A stretch of DNA of 64,000 bases from Streptomyces mobaraensis NBRC 13819 = DSM 40847 (GCF_017916255.1 NZ_CP072827.1:6287501-6351500), one strand, 5' to 3'; shown: positions 33,565 to 42,425, numbered from the stretch's first letter. The notes: generated by a model from the letters alone, not told the origin. Numbers and translations: made by a program.

Positions 33565-34359
33565 TCAGGCCGTGAGCAAGCGCTCCCGCAGTCGCTCGCG
33601 GTCCTCCGCCGAGAATCCCAGACCGTCGGAGAGGTACCGCTCCACCGATCCCCACGTCTCGTCGATCGTCGCGAACGCCTCCGCCAGGTACTCCGCCCGC
33701 GCCGCGAACAGCGGTGTCATCAGCTCCAGTACCTCCGGCGGCAAGGGGGTCTCGCGGCGGACGGGGAACCGCCGGTGCGGCGCGTCGGACAGCAGGTAGT
33801 CCGCCTCGATGGCGTCGCGCGGGACGTCGAGGGCGAGGAGGGTGACGGCGACGGCGAGGCCCGCCCGGTCCTTGCCGGCGGCGCAGTGCATCAGGGCGGG
33901 GACGTCCCCGTCGGCGAGGGAGCGCAGGACGCGGGTGTGTTCGGCGGTCCGGTGGGTGATGATCGACCGGTAGGAGGCGGTCATGCGGGCGGCGGCCCGG
34001 CCCTCCGAGAGCAGGGTGCGCAACTGCTCGGGGGTGCCGTGGTGGACCATCCGCCAGAACTCGTCGCCGTCCGCCTGGTCGCTCATGGGGATGTTGACGT
34101 TCCGGACGCCGGGCAGGGTCACGTCCGGGCCCTGGTCGGCGATGTCGGCGGCGTTGCGGAAGTCGAAGACGGTGTGCAGACCCAGCGAGCCGAGGAACTC
34201 GGCGTCCGCTTCGGTGGCCCGGGCCAGGTGGCCGCTGCGGAAGAGGGCGCCGGGCCGTACGCGCCGTCCGTCGGCGGCCGGGAGGCCGCCCAGGTCGCGG
34301 AAGTTGCGGACCCCCGTGAGCAGGGGTTCGGTCGTGGGGACCTGGGGCGTCTGGGTCAC
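33565..34359 (-). CDS. Tyrosine-protein phosphatase (PTP-like, LipA/Y_phosphatase3 type)
   Basis: A 264-aa cytoplasmic phosphatase. GVRNFRDLGGLPAADGRRV followed by LFRSGHLARAT is the characteristic N-terminus. The active-site P-loop MHCAAGKDRAGLAVAVTL near residue 160 has the nucleophilic Cys and the Arg in HCxxGKDR. A C-terminal helical region (YLSDGLGFSAEDRERLRERL) completes the Y_phosphatase3-like form, which can act on phosphotyrosine, phosphoserine or phosphoinositides. ATG 34359 is the first start. It is a single gene, divergent from the GDSL hydrolase. The physiological substrate is unknown. Confidence 0.93.
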   Translation of the reverse strand: MTQTPQVPTTEPLLTGVRNFRDLGGLPAADGRRVRPGALFRSGHLARATEADAEFLGSLGLHTVFDFRNAADIADQGPDVTLPGVRNVNIPMSDQADGDEFWRMVHHGTPEQLRTLLSEGRAAARMTASYRSIITHRTAEHTRVLRSLADGDVPALMHCAAGKDRAGLAVAVTLLALDVPRDAIEADYLLSDAPHRRFPVRRETPLPPEVLELMTPLFAARAEYLAEAFATIDETWGSVERYLSDGLGFSAEDRERLRERLLTA

Positions 34360-34528
34360 GGGTACTCCTGACGGTCGTCGGCGGCGCCGAGGGGCACACG
34401 GCGCCGGTCCGACCCTACGTCCGCCCTATTCCGGATGAGGTGACTCAATCGGGGTGGGATACATCACGGCACGTCAACCCCTGGTTACGGTGGCGTAGGT
34501 CACTTGGTAGCAGGAATGATGTGCTGAC

Positions 34529-35320
34529 GTGGCAGACGATTCGAATTCAATGAGCAAGAGCGCGATCGGGTCGTACGCAGCCGTCGGGGACAGCTTCACC
34601 GAGGGCGTCGGCGATCCGGGGCCCGGCGACTCGTTCATCGGCTGGGCCGACCGACTGGCCGTACTCCTGGCCGACGAGCGGGAGGAGCACACCTTCCGGT
34701 ACGCCAACCTGGCGGTGCGCGGCAGGCTGCTCGACCAGATCGTCGAGGAGCAGGTGCCGCGGGCGAAGGAGCTCGCGCCCGATCTGGTGACGTTCTGCGC
34801 GGGGGGCAATGACATCCTGCGGCCGGGTTCCGACCCGGACGACGTGGCCGAGCGGTACGAGGCGGCGGTGGCCGACCTGCGGGCCTCGGTCGGCACGGTG
34901 CTGGTGTGCACCGGCTTCGACACCCGGGACGTACCGCTGCTGAAGCACCTGCGGGGCAAGATCGCCACGTACACGGCGCACGTCCGCGCCATCGCCGACC
35001 GGCACGACTGCCCGGTGCTCGACCTCTGGTCGCTGCGTTCGGTGCAGGACCGGCGGGCCTGGAGCGAGGACCGGCTGCACCTCTCGCCGGACGGGCACAC
35101 CCGGGTCGCGCTGCGCGCGGCGCAGGTGCTGGGCCTGGAGGTGCCCGCCGACCCGGACCAGCCGTGGCCGGCGGAGGACCAGCGGACGCCGGCAGAGGTG
35201 CGGCGGGACAACATCCACTGGGCGCGGGAACACCTGGTGCCGTGGATCGGGCGGCGGCTGCGCGGGGAGTCGTCGGGCGACCACGTGGAGCCCAAGCGGC
35301 CGGATCTGCTGCCGCTGTAG
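34529..35320 (+). CDS. SGNH/GDSL-type hydrolase
   Basis: A 263-aa protein with the SGNH blocks: GDSFTEGVGD (nucleophilic Ser) near residue 20, LAVRGRLLDQIV (Gly block), CAGGNDIL (Asn block) and the C-terminal RLHLSPDGH with the catalytic Asp/His. No signal peptide is visible, so it is probably a cytoplasmic esterase or lipase-like acyl hydrolase. GTG 34529 gives MADDSNSMSKS; ATG 34550 would remove seven residues. Followed by a large symmetrical hairpin shared with the convergent ATP-binding gene. Substrate unknown. Confidence 0.92.
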   Translation: MADDSNSMSKSAIGSYAAVGDSFTEGVGDPGPGDSFIGWADRLAVLLADEREEHTFRYANLAVRGRLLDQIVEEQVPRAKELAPDLVTFCAGGNDILRPGSDPDDVAERYEAAVADLRASVGTVLVCTGFDTRDVPLLKHLRGKIATYTAHVRAIADRHDCPVLDLWSLRSVQDRRAWSEDRLHLSPDGHTRVALRAAQVLGLEVPADPDQPWPAEDQRTPAEVRRDNIHWAREHLVPWIGRRLRGESSGDHVEPKRPDLLPL

Positions 35321-35342
35321 CGAACGGCGAGGCGTACCGCGC

Positions 35343-35398
35343 ACGGATCGGGCCCCGGCCCTTTCCCTTTTGAGGGGAAGGACCGGGGCCCGATCCGT
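35343..35398. terminator. Bidirectional terminator between convergent genes
   Basis: A perfect 16-base inverted repeat (35343-35358 with 35383-35398), extended by a CCCTTTCCC/GGGGAAGG inner stem. It lies between the GDSL gene and the convergent HATPase gene. Confidence 0.9.
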
Positions 35399-35442
35399 CG
35401 GATGCGGTCCTCCGGTGGTGTGCGAGGGGGCGGGTGCTCCGC

Positions 35443-35949
35443 CTACGGACAGAGCCGCCGGTGCGGCAGGTCGGCCCAGACGATCCGGCCGCGCCCCGCG
35501 TCGTCCGGCCGTACGCCCCACGCCTGGGAGAGGGCGCCCACGAGCAGCAGTCCCCGCCCGCTCTCCTCGTCCGTCCCGCTGAAGCGCGCCCGCGGCTCGG
35601 TGGGGGCGCAGCCGTGGTCCGCGACCTCTATGCGCACCAGCGCCTCGTTCACCCGCAGATGGCAGCTGACCTTGTCGCTGTCCGTGTGCCGCACCGCGTT
35701 GGTGAAGAGTTCCGACACCACCAACCGGGCGTCGTCGCACGCGGTTTCGTCGATGCCCCATTCCCGCAGCCGGGCGAGGACTCGTCTTCGCGCCTCCGCC
35801 ACCGAGGCGTTGAGGGCCGGGAAATTGAACCCGTAGGCGTAGGCGGCCTGCGGGCGCCCGCCGAAGCAGCCGCCGCGGCGCCCCAGCAAAGGTGCGTCTT
35901 GGGAGGGGACCACTCCGCAACTATGTGCGATGCGAGTCAGATGTGGCAA
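35443..35949 (-). CDS. ATP-binding protein, AbaA/RsbW-like HATPase
   Basis: A roughly 155-168-aa anti-sigma-type ATPase. The N box is VVSELFTNAVRH, followed by VADHGCAPTEPRARFSG and the G2-like ESGRGLLLVGALSQAWG. It is divergent from an XRE/DUF5753 gene and its DUF397 partner, the arrangement seen in WhiJ/AbaA-type developmental regulator clusters of Streptomyces; I infer a switching role there. The start is uncertain: TTG 35949 gives an N-terminus with no clear ribosome site, and GTG 35913 is an alternative. A proline/glycine linker precedes the ATPase domain. Confidence 0.83.
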   Translation of the reverse strand: MPHLTRIAHSCGVVPSQDAPLLGRRGGCFGGRPQAAYAYGFNFPALNASVAEARRRVLARLREWGIDETACDDARLVVSELFTNAVRHTDSDKVSCHLRVNEALVRIEVADHGCAPTEPRARFSGTDEESGRGLLLVGALSQAWGVRPDDAGRGRIVWADLPHRRLCP

Positions 35950-35956
35950 GCTTCAG

Positions 35957-35971
35957 TCTGTAAATTGCAGA
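35957..35971. promoter_or_regulatory. Palindrome in the divergent regulator promoter
   Basis: TCTGTAAATTGCAGA is an imperfect 15-base palindrome (TCTG/CAGA arms around an AA-TT core). It lies between the ATP-binding gene and the XRE gene that starts at 36056, in a stretch noticeably AT-richer than its surroundings. Candidate operator for that XRE protein. Confidence 0.35.
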
Positions 35972-36055
35972 ATCGAAAGCACAGCCTGTCGGCTTTGCGA
36001 ACTGCGTGGCACACTGCTGGGCACAGGACGGCAGTTGGCGCAGGAGGAGGGGACA

Positions 36056-36922
36056 GTGGGGGACGCGCGGCCGGCAGGGGCTCCGACCGTGCTGCGTGTC
36101 GTACTCGGCAAGCGGCTGCACGATCTGCGGGAACAGGCGGGACTCTCCTTCCAGGAGGCGGGCCGGGCGCTCGACGTCACGCACGCCACCATCCGCAGGA
36201 TGGAGAAGGCCGAGGTCGGCCTGAAGGTCCCGTACGTGGAGAAGCTGCTGCGGATCTACGGCGTCGAGGACCCCGCCGAGGTCGAGGGCTTCCTCGCCCT
36301 CACCCGGGAGGCCAACCGGCCCGGCTGGTGGCACCGCTTCCGGGACGTGCTCCCCGAGTGGTTCAGCGCGTTCGTCAGCCTGGAGGGGGAGGCCAACCTC
36401 ATCCGCGCCTACGAACCGCACTACGTCCCCGGGCTGTTGCAGACGGAGGCGTACGCCCGCGCGGTGCTCCGCGCCGGGCAGCCGCACGCGCCGGACGCCG
36501 AGATCGAGCGGGCCGTCACCGTCCGCCGCGAACGGCAGAACCTGCTCGTCCGGGAGAAGGCACCCCTGCTGTGGGTGGTGATGGACGAGACGGTGCTGCG
36601 CCGCCCCATCGGCGGTCCCGAGGTGATGCGGGCCCAGGTGGACCGGCTCATCGAGGCCACCGCCCTGCCGAACGTACGGCTCCAGGTCATCCCGTACGCC
36701 GCCGGGCCGCACCCGGCGATGTACGGGCCGTTCCACATCTTCCGGTTCCCCATCGAGGAGCTCCCGGACATCGCGTACGCCGAGAACCTCATCGGCGCCT
36801 CCTATTTCGACCAGCGCGAAGACGTCTCGGCCTTCCTAGAGGCACTGGACCGGATGTGCGCGCAGGCCGCGCCGGCACACACCACCAAGGCATTCCTGGG
36901 TGGCATTCGTAAGGAGATCTGA
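36056..36922 (+). CDS. XRE-family regulator with DUF5753, WhiJ-like
   Basis: A 288-aa regulator: helix-turn-helix at residues about 15-70 (LREQAGLSFQEAGRALDVTH then ATIRRMEKAEVG) and the DUF5753 sensor region thereafter (YEPHYVPGLLQTEAYARAVL, RQNLLVREKAPLLWVVMDE, LPNVRLQVIPYAAGPHPAM). I place the start at GTG 36056, just after GAGGAGGGGACA; the frame is open further upstream. A DUF397 gene follows after three bases. By family it should bind DNA near its own promoter, where a short palindrome lies at 35957, and respond to an unknown signal. Confidence 0.93.
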   Translation: MGDARPAGAPTVLRVVLGKRLHDLREQAGLSFQEAGRALDVTHATIRRMEKAEVGLKVPYVEKLLRIYGVEDPAEVEGFLALTREANRPGWWHRFRDVLPEWFSAFVSLEGEANLIRAYEPHYVPGLLQTEAYARAVLRAGQPHAPDAEIERAVTVRRERQNLLVREKAPLLWVVMDETVLRRPIGGPEVMRAQVDRLIEATALPNVRLQVIPYAAGPHPAMYGPFHIFRFPIEELPDIAYAENLIGASYFDQREDVSAFLEALDRMCAQAAPAHTTKAFLGGIRKEI

Positions 36923-36925
36923 ACC

Positions 36926-37186
36926 ATGGATCGCATATACAACGGCATGCCCGCCACCGACCTCGGCACCGAGGGCTGGCGCAAGCCGTGGAGCGGCGGC
37001 AACGGGGGAAGCTGCGTCGAGGTCATGCGCCTGAGAGACGGCCGGGTCGCCCTGCGCCAGTCCACGGACCCGGAGGGGCCCGCGCTGATCTACACGCACA
37101 GCGAAATGGAGACGTTCATCAGGGGGGCCAAGGCCGGCGAGGCGGACTTCCTGCTCGCCGGCGCGGCGGAGGGGCCGCGGACGTGA
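36926..37186 (+). CDS. DUF397 family protein
   Basis: An 86-aa protein with the DUF397 core: WRKPWSGGNGGSCVEVMRL near residue 18 and VALRQSTDPEGPALIYTHSE followed by the MetFIRGAKAGE end. Starts at ATG 36926 three bases after the XRE stop. DUF397 proteins regularly accompany XRE/DUF5753 regulators and are thought to modulate them. The size matches the family. No further motif is seen. Confidence 0.93.
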   Translation: MDRIYNGMPATDLGTEGWRKPWSGGNGGSCVEVMRLRDGRVALRQSTDPEGPALIYTHSEMETFIRGAKAGEADFLLAGAAEGPRT

Positions 37187-37644
37187 GCGGGGGAGCGGCG
37201 GCGGGCCGACGGCCGGGCGGCGCAGGGAGTTCCGGCGGCTCTCGGAGCGCGTCGGGCCGCTGACGACGGCAGTAGGCGTCCCGCTCCGCCGGTGCCGCGC
37301 ACCGGACGCGACGAGGGGTCCGCGCGACGGGACCCCGGCGTCGTCCCGGTGCCGTGGCGCCCGTACGGTGAACCGCGGGCCACGGGGGTGCCGGCGGAGA
37401 ACCGGCGGGTACGGCGGAGTGGGGCTCAAGCGAGGAGCGGGGCTCGGGCAAAGACCTGGGCTCAGGCAAGGGCTCGGGCTCAAGCAGGGACTCGGGCTCA
37501 AGCAGGGGAAGCGGTACGGCCGTCGGCCGGTCCGGGGGAGGGGAACCCACCGGCCGGGCCGCCGGTGCCGGACCGTCGCACAGCCGCAACGACCGGCATC
37601 GGACCGGGGGTTGCGGGATCCGCACAGTTCGGAAGGGGCAGGGA
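37187..37644. repeat. Non-coding gap with short tandem repeats
   Basis: No convincing gene lies in these 458 bases. From 37421 to 37508 the unit GGGCTCAAGCA or GGGCTCGGGCA recurs about five times with 12-24-base spacing, giving an antisense open frame rich in Pro-Glu-Ser-Leu. This is more likely replication-slippage DNA than coding sequence. The methyltransferase promoter should lie toward the 3' end, but I cannot point to its boxes. Confidence 0.6.
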
Positions 37645-38472
37645 GTGACGGAACAGGGCACGGGCGGCGGGGGATTCGCGGCCGAGGAGATCGACACCAG
37701 TCGGCCGCACCCGGCCCGGATGTACGACTACTACCTCGGCGGCTGGGACAACTACGAGGTCGACCGCGCCGCGGCGGAACGTTTCATCGAGGTCATACCC
37801 GACATACGCCCCGGCGCCCGGGCCAACCGCGACTTCCTGCTGCGCGCCGTGCGCAAGGTCGTCGAGAGCGGGGTGCGCCAGATCATCGACATCGGCACCG
37901 GCATCCCCACCTCCCCCAACACCCATGAGGTGGCGCAGGAGGCCGATCCCGACGTCCGCGTCGTCTACGTCGACAACGACCCGATCGTGGCGACACACGC
38001 CGGGGCCAAGCTGACCAACAACGGCAACGCGAGCTTCCTGCTCGCCGACGTGCGCGAGCCGGAGCGGATCCTCGCCCACCCCGAGCTGCGCCGCATGATC
38101 GACTTCGATCAGCCGGTGGCCCTGCTGCTCGTCGCCATCCTGCACTTCATCCCGGACGAGGAGGACCCGGCCGGGATCGTCGCCGCCCTGGCCGAGGCGC
38201 TGCCCGAGGGCAGCTGCCTCGTCCTCAGCCACGGCACCACCGACTTCCACAGCGAGGCCGCCCGGGCCGCCGCCGACGCGTACAAGAACGCCACGGCCTC
38301 GGTGACGCTGCGGACGTACGCGGACATCGTCCCGTTCTTCGACGGCTTCGAGCTGCTGGACCCCGGCGTCGTCCAGGTGCCGCTCTGGCACCCGGACGGC
38401 GAGCCGCCGACCCCGGCCGAGCTGGCCCGGGTCGGCTTCTACGGCGGGGTGGGGGTCAAGGGCGGTCGGTGA
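37645..38472 (+). CDS. SAM-dependent methyltransferase (DUF574 type)
   Basis: A 275-aa protein of the actinobacterial DUF574/S-adenosyl methyltransferase family. PHPARMYDYYLGGWDNYEVD near residue 25 and ANRDFLLRAVRKVVESGVRQ are family-typical; the SAM motif is IIDIGTGIPTSPNTHEVA near residue 88, with YVDNDPIV as the second motif. Its substrate is unknown. GTG 37645 follows AAGGGGCAGGGA. Its last 17 bases overlap the convergent CMD-like gene. Paralogues are numerous in Streptomyces. Confidence 0.93.
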   Translation: MTEQGTGGGGFAAEEIDTSRPHPARMYDYYLGGWDNYEVDRAAAERFIEVIPDIRPGARANRDFLLRAVRKVVESGVRQIIDIGTGIPTSPNTHEVAQEADPDVRVVYVDNDPIVATHAGAKLTNNGNASFLLADVREPERILAHPELRRMIDFDQPVALLLVAILHFIPDEEDPAGIVAALAEALPEGSCLVLSHGTTDFHSEAARAAADAYKNATASVTLRTYADIVPFFDGFELLDPGVVQVPLWHPDGEPPTPAELARVGFYGGVGVKGGR

Positions 38473-39028
38473 CCGGCCCCCCGGCCGGGATGTCGCAGCT
38501 GTCCTTGAAGCCCTGACTGGCCAGTCCCAGCGCGGCGTTGGTGCGGGAGCGGAGGTTCTCGACCGAGATCATCTGCGTCAGCTCGACGAGCTGGGCGTCG
38601 TCCAGGTGCTGCCGCAACCGCTCCACCAGGGCGTCGTCCACGGTGGGCGGAGTCGCCGTCATCGCCTCCGCGTACTCCATCACGTCACGCTCCAGCGGCG
38701 TGTAGACGTCGCTGTCGCGCCAGCGCGGCACGTCGCGGAGCTTCTCGTGTGCCATGCCGTGCTGCCGGTTCTCCCAGTAGCCGAAGTCCATGCACCAGGA
38801 GCAGCCGATGGACGCCGCCGAGGCCATCACGGCCAGCGCCTTCAGGCCGGGGTCGAGCCGCTTCCAGCGGACCGCGGCCAGCTCGAAGACGGAGGTGGCC
38901 AGCAGTACCCCGGTGTGGTGGCCCATGGCCAGGACCGGGTCGAGCACCTTGCCGTAGGCGCGGCGGCAGTACCGGGCGGCGAGGCGGGTCAGCGGGGTGG
39001 CGGGCGGGTTCAGGGGGATGCGGGCCAT
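38456..39028 (-). CDS. Carboxymuconolactone decarboxylase-family (AhpD-like) protein
   Basis: A 190-aa helical protein. The redox motif GCSWCMDFGYWE near residue 78 (CxxC followed by a nearby carboxylate) and MTATPPTVDDALVERLRQHL with the following VELTQMI helix define the AhpD/CMD fold. Such proteins act as alkylhydroperoxidases or decarboxylases; the Cys-x-x-Cys favours a peroxidase-like or thiol redox role. ATG 39028 follows GAGAGG-like sequence. The stop is convergent with and overlaps the methyltransferase. No regulator adjacent. Confidence 0.88.
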   Translation of the reverse strand: MARIPLNPPATPLTRLAARYCRRAYGKVLDPVLAMGHHTGVLLATSVFELAAVRWKRLDPGLKALAVMASAASIGCSWCMDFGYWENRQHGMAHEKLRDVPRWRDSDVYTPLERDVMEYAEAMTATPPTVDDALVERLRQHLDDAQLVELTQMISVENLRSRTNAALGLASQGFKDSCDIPAGGPVTDRP

Positions 39029-39293
39029 GGCGGTGCCGCTCCTCTCGGGTCGCTCGGACCGGCGGCGGGACGTCGATCCCGGCCGCCGGTTCGTGTTCTT
39101 CGGTCGCTTGCGGGAGGGGGACGGGCGAGGCGGCGCGGATGTGACAGGTTTCGGGAAGGGATTTCCCCGGCTTGTGCGTGCCGGTCCTGCGGGGTCGCGC
39201 GTGCTGGTCCCGCGAGGTCGCGCGCGCCGGCTCTGTGGGTCCGCGCGCCGGCCCCCGCCCCCCTGCCCGACCAGGTGCGCCTAGCCTGGACCC

Positions 39294-39941
39294 ATGCACG
39301 ACGAGCTGTTCCCCCGCCCGTGCGTCGAGGTGGCGCCGGGAGCCGTGCACGTCCCCGGCTGGCTGGACGAGGCCGCGCAGCAGCGGCTCCTCCGGGCCTG
39401 CCGGGAGTGGGCGAGGCCACCCGCGGGTCTGCGGACGGTCCGGATGCCGAACGGCGGCGCGATGTCCGTCCGCACGGTCTGCCTCGGCTGGCACTGGTAC
39501 CCGTACGGGTACGCCCGGACGGTCGTCGACGGCGACGGCGCCCCCGTCAAGCCGTTCCCCCACTGGCTCGGCGCGCTGGCCCGCGACGCGGTGGCGCGCG
39601 CGTACGGGACGCCGCCCGGTCCCGAGCCGTACGACATCGCGCTGGTCAACTTCTACGACGCCGGGGCGAGGATGGGCCTGCACCGCGACGGCGACGAGAA
39701 GTCCGCCGCCCCCGTCGTCTCGCTCAGCCTCGGTGACTCCTGCGTGTTCCGGTTCGGCAACACGGAGACCAGGACGCGCCCTTGGACGGACGTCGAGCTG
39801 CGCAGCGGCGACCTGTTCGTGTTCGGCGGCCCGTCCCGGTTCGCGTACCACGGTGTGACCCGGACGTTCCCGGGTACGGCTCCGGCGGGGCTCGGGCTGA
39901 CCGGGCGGCTGAACGTCACGCTCAGGGTCAGCGGGTTCTGA
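39294..39941 (+). CDS. AlkB-like Fe(II)/2-oxoglutarate dioxygenase
   Basis: A 215-aa dioxygenase related to AlkB. The iron ligands are HRD in MGLHRDGDE near residue 120 and the distal His in AYHGVTRTF near residue 183, with the 2-oxoglutarate Arg in GRLNVTLR at the end. It should oxidatively demethylate alkylated bases in DNA or RNA. NFYDAGARMGLH is a typical AlkB strand. ATG 39294 is the first start after a non-coding 265-base gap with no other recognisable feature. It is monocistronic here, followed by a good promoter for the next gene. Confidence 0.93.
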   Translation: MHDELFPRPCVEVAPGAVHVPGWLDEAAQQRLLRACREWARPPAGLRTVRMPNGGAMSVRTVCLGWHWYPYGYARTVVDGDGAPVKPFPHWLGALARDAVARAYGTPPGPEPYDIALVNFYDAGARMGLHRDGDEKSAAPVVSLSLGDSCVFRFGNTETRTRPWTDVELRSGDLFVFGGPSRFAYHGVTRTFPGTAPAGLGLTGRLNVTLRVSGF

Positions 39942-39968
39942 GGCGGGGAGCGGCGGATTGTAAGGCGT

Positions 39969-39997
39969 TTGCATTAACCCGCGTCTGCAACTATTGT
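39969..39997 (+). promoter_or_regulatory. Sigma-70-like promoter before the aldo/keto reductase
   Basis: TTGCAT (39969-39974) and TATTGT (39992-39997) with exactly 17 bases between them, in a locally AT-rich stretch 83 bases before the start codon. Strong match for an HrdB-type promoter. Confidence 0.6.
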
Positions 39998-40079
39998 CGG
40001 AGCGACTAAGCGGCGTGCGCAAGTAAGCCCCGCGTCCGGGCCGCCGCGCAACGCAGACACCGATCGAAAAGGCACCCCC

Positions 40080-41084
40080 ATGTCCCTCAAGGAAATCCTT
40101 CCCGGCCGGCTCGGGTTCGGCACCGCCCCCCTCGGCAACATGTTCCGCGCGATCCCCGAGGAGGACGCCCTCGCCACCGTGGAAGCGGCCTGGGACCAGG
40201 GCATCCGCTTCTACGACACCGCCCCCGTCTACGGCGCCGGCCTGGCCGAGGAGCGCCTGGGCAAGGTGCTGTCCGGCAAGCCCCGCGACTCCTACGTGCT
40301 CTCCTCCAAGGTCGGCCGGGTCATCCTCGACGAACCGGAGACCGACGTCCCCGACTTGGGCGAGAAGGGCGGCCTCTTCCAGCACGGCAACCCGAACAAG
40401 GTGCTCCACGAGTGGACCGCCGAGGCCACCGAGCGCTCGATCGAGGGCAGCCTCAAGCGCCTGGGCGTCGACCGCCTCGACATCGTCTGGGTCCACGACA
40501 TCGCCCAGGACATCTACGGCGACGCGTGGGTGGGGAAGTTCGAGGAGGCCCGCACCGGGGCCTTCCGCGTCCTGGACCGGCTGCGGGACGAGGGCGTCAT
40601 CAAGGCGTGGGGCCTGGGCGTCAACCGCACCGAGCCCATCGAGCTGACCCTGGCCCTGGACGAGCCCCGGCCCGACGGCTTCCTGCTCGCCGGCCGCTAC
40701 ACCCTGCTCGACCACGAGCACGCGCTGGGCCGCCTGCTGCCCATGGCCCAGGAGCGGAACGTCGACATGGTCGTCGGCGGCCCGTACAGCTCCGGCGTCC
40801 TCGCCGGCGGCACCCACTTCGAGTACCAGCAGGCCCCGCCGGAGATCGTCGAGCGCGTCGGCAGGCTCACGGCCCTCGCCGGCCGGCACGGCGTGAGCAT
40901 CAAGGCCGCCGCCCTGCAGTTCTCCCTCGCCCACCCGGCCGCCGCCGCCGTCATCCCCGGCGCCAGCCGGCCCAGCCGCATCGCCGAGGACACGGCCGCG
41001 CTGAACGAGGCCGTCCCGGCCGCGTTCTGGGCGGACCTGCGGGAGAGCGGGCTGGTCGCCGCGGACGCTCCGCTCCCGGTCTGA
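40080..41084 (+). CDS. Aldo/keto reductase (L-fucose/D-threo-aldose dehydrogenase type)
   Basis: A 334-aa TIM-barrel NAD(P)H oxidoreductase. Catalytic Asp and Tyr sit in RFYDTAPVYGAGLAEERLG near residue 45, the Lys in VLSSKVGRV, and the His in IVWVHDI near residue 140. The C-terminal cofactor region is AVIPGASRPSRIAEDTAAL. The GTAPLGNMFRAIPEEDA start and inserted LDEPETDVPDLGEK loop resemble the AKR group that oxidises L-fucose or D-threo-aldoses. ATG 40080 follows GAAAAGGCACCCCC. Single gene with its own promoter. Confidence 0.92.
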   Translation: MSLKEILPGRLGFGTAPLGNMFRAIPEEDALATVEAAWDQGIRFYDTAPVYGAGLAEERLGKVLSGKPRDSYVLSSKVGRVILDEPETDVPDLGEKGGLFQHGNPNKVLHEWTAEATERSIEGSLKRLGVDRLDIVWVHDIAQDIYGDAWVGKFEEARTGAFRVLDRLRDEGVIKAWGLGVNRTEPIELTLALDEPRPDGFLLAGRYTLLDHEHALGRLLPMAQERNVDMVVGGPYSSGVLAGGTHFEYQQAPPEIVERVGRLTALAGRHGVSIKAAALQFSLAHPAAAAVIPGASRPSRIAEDTAALNEAVPAAFWADLRESGLVAADAPLPV

Positions 41085-41225
41085 CCTTCGCTCCCGGTCC
41101 GGCCCCCGGGTCGGCCGTCCCCCGGCGGGACGGCCGCCCCTCCGGCGAGAAAACGATCAACGATGGCGCGGGCGGGCGCGGCCGTCCGATAATGAGACGG
41201 ACCGTTCCCCACGCCTGGAGGTGCC

Positions 41226-42410
41226 GTGACCGGCTTCCGCGTCCCCAGAATCCCCCTCGACGCGCTCCGCCCGGCCGCCTTCGGCGCCGACCCGTCGGGG
41301 GAGCGGATGGCCCGCATCCGGCGCTCGCCGCACTTCGCGGGTGGCGTCTTCGTCAACCCCCCGGGCCCCGAGCGGACCCCGAGCACCCGCTCGATGCTGG
41401 GCTTCCTGCCCACCTACTTCCGCAAGGAGGAGCGGGTCCGCCGCGCCCCCGCCCACGCCATCCCCGTGCACCCCACGACCGTCGCCGACCTGGCCGAACC
41501 CGCCGAGTCGGGGCTGCGGCTCACCTGGATGGGCCATTCCGGCGTGCTGACCGAGATCGACGGCCACCGGGTGCTGATCGACCCCGTCTGGTCCGAGCGC
41601 TGCTCGCCGTTCGCCTTCGCGGGCCCGCGAAGGCTGCACCCGGTGCCGATACCGCTCGCCGAGACCGGGCGGGTGGACGCCGTGGTCATCTCCCACGACC
41701 ACTACGACCACCTGGACATGCCCACCGTCCGCGCGCTGGCCCGGACCGGAACGGAGTTCGTCGTACCGCTCGGCGTCGGCGCGCACCTGGAGCACTGGGG
41801 GATCGCGGCGGGGCAGATCACCGAACTCGACTGGCACGAGACGACGTTCGTCGGCGAACTCACCCTCACCGCCACCCCCGCCCGCCACTTCTGCGGGCGC
41901 GCGCTGCGCAACACCCAGCACACCCTCTGGGCCTCCTGGGTCATCGCCGGCCCCCGGCACCGCGTCTTCCACAGCGGTGACACCGGCTACTTCCCCGGCT
42001 TCGCCGGCATCGGCGAGCGCTACGGCCCGTTCGACGCCACGATGATCCAGATCGGCGCGTACAGCGAGTTCTGGCCCGACATCCACATGGAACCGGAGGA
42101 GGGCCTGCGCGCCCACCTCGACCTCCAGGGCTCCGCCCCCGCCGAGCGCGGCGTCCTCCTCCCCATTCACTGGGGCACCTTCAACCTCGCCCCGCACCCC
42201 TGGGACGAGCCCGCCGAACGCACCGTCACCGCCGCCCGCCGCGCCGGCGTCCGCTACGCCGTCCCCCGCCCCGGCCAGCCGTTCGAACCGGCCGCGGGAC
42301 TGCGGCCGGACGCCTGGTGGCAGGCCGTCGCGGCGGCGGCCCCCGAGGAGCAGGGCGCCGGCCGGGCCCCGGCACCCGCGGCGCGACTCGACCTCGCGAC
42401 CGAACGCTGA
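41226..42410 (+). CDS. MBL-fold metallo-hydrolase (NAPE-PLD/UlaG-like)
   Basis: A 394-aa binuclear-metal hydrolase. The metal motif is SHDHYDHLD near residue 158, with further ligands in PARHFCGRAL, FHSGDTGYF and PIHWGTF. The N-terminal FVNPPGPERTPSTRSMLGFL and MGHSGVLTEIDGHRVLIDP segments match the lactamase_B_2 proteins related to N-acyl-phosphatidylethanolamine phospholipase D. Probably cytoplasmic phosphodiesterase/lactonase; the substrate is unknown. GTG 41226 follows TGGAGGTGCC. The C-terminal 30 residues are Ala/Pro-rich and probably disordered. Confidence 0.93.
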   Translation: MTGFRVPRIPLDALRPAAFGADPSGERMARIRRSPHFAGGVFVNPPGPERTPSTRSMLGFLPTYFRKEERVRRAPAHAIPVHPTTVADLAEPAESGLRLTWMGHSGVLTEIDGHRVLIDPVWSERCSPFAFAGPRRLHPVPIPLAETGRVDAVVISHDHYDHLDMPTVRALARTGTEFVVPLGVGAHLEHWGIAAGQITELDWHETTFVGELTLTATPARHFCGRALRNTQHTLWASWVIAGPRHRVFHSGDTGYFPGFAGIGERYGPFDATMIQIGAYSEFWPDIHMEPEEGLRAHLDLQGSAPAERGVLLPIHWGTFNLAPHPWDEPAERTVTAARRAGVRYAVPRPGQPFEPAAGLRPDAWWQAVAAAAPEEQGAGRAPAPAARLDLATER

Positions 42411-42425
42411 GGCGGGGCCGCCCGG

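Noticed and set aside
37421..37508. Possible CRISPR array
   Set aside because: Repeat units are short and degenerate with no regular unique spacers, and no cas genes are in the window.
37119..37697. Minus-strand frame of about 192 codons with Leu-Pro-Glu-Pro-Ser repeats
   Set aside because: Composition comes from the short tandem repeats at 37421-37508; it overlaps the DUF397 gene and the methyltransferase start and has no supporting signals.
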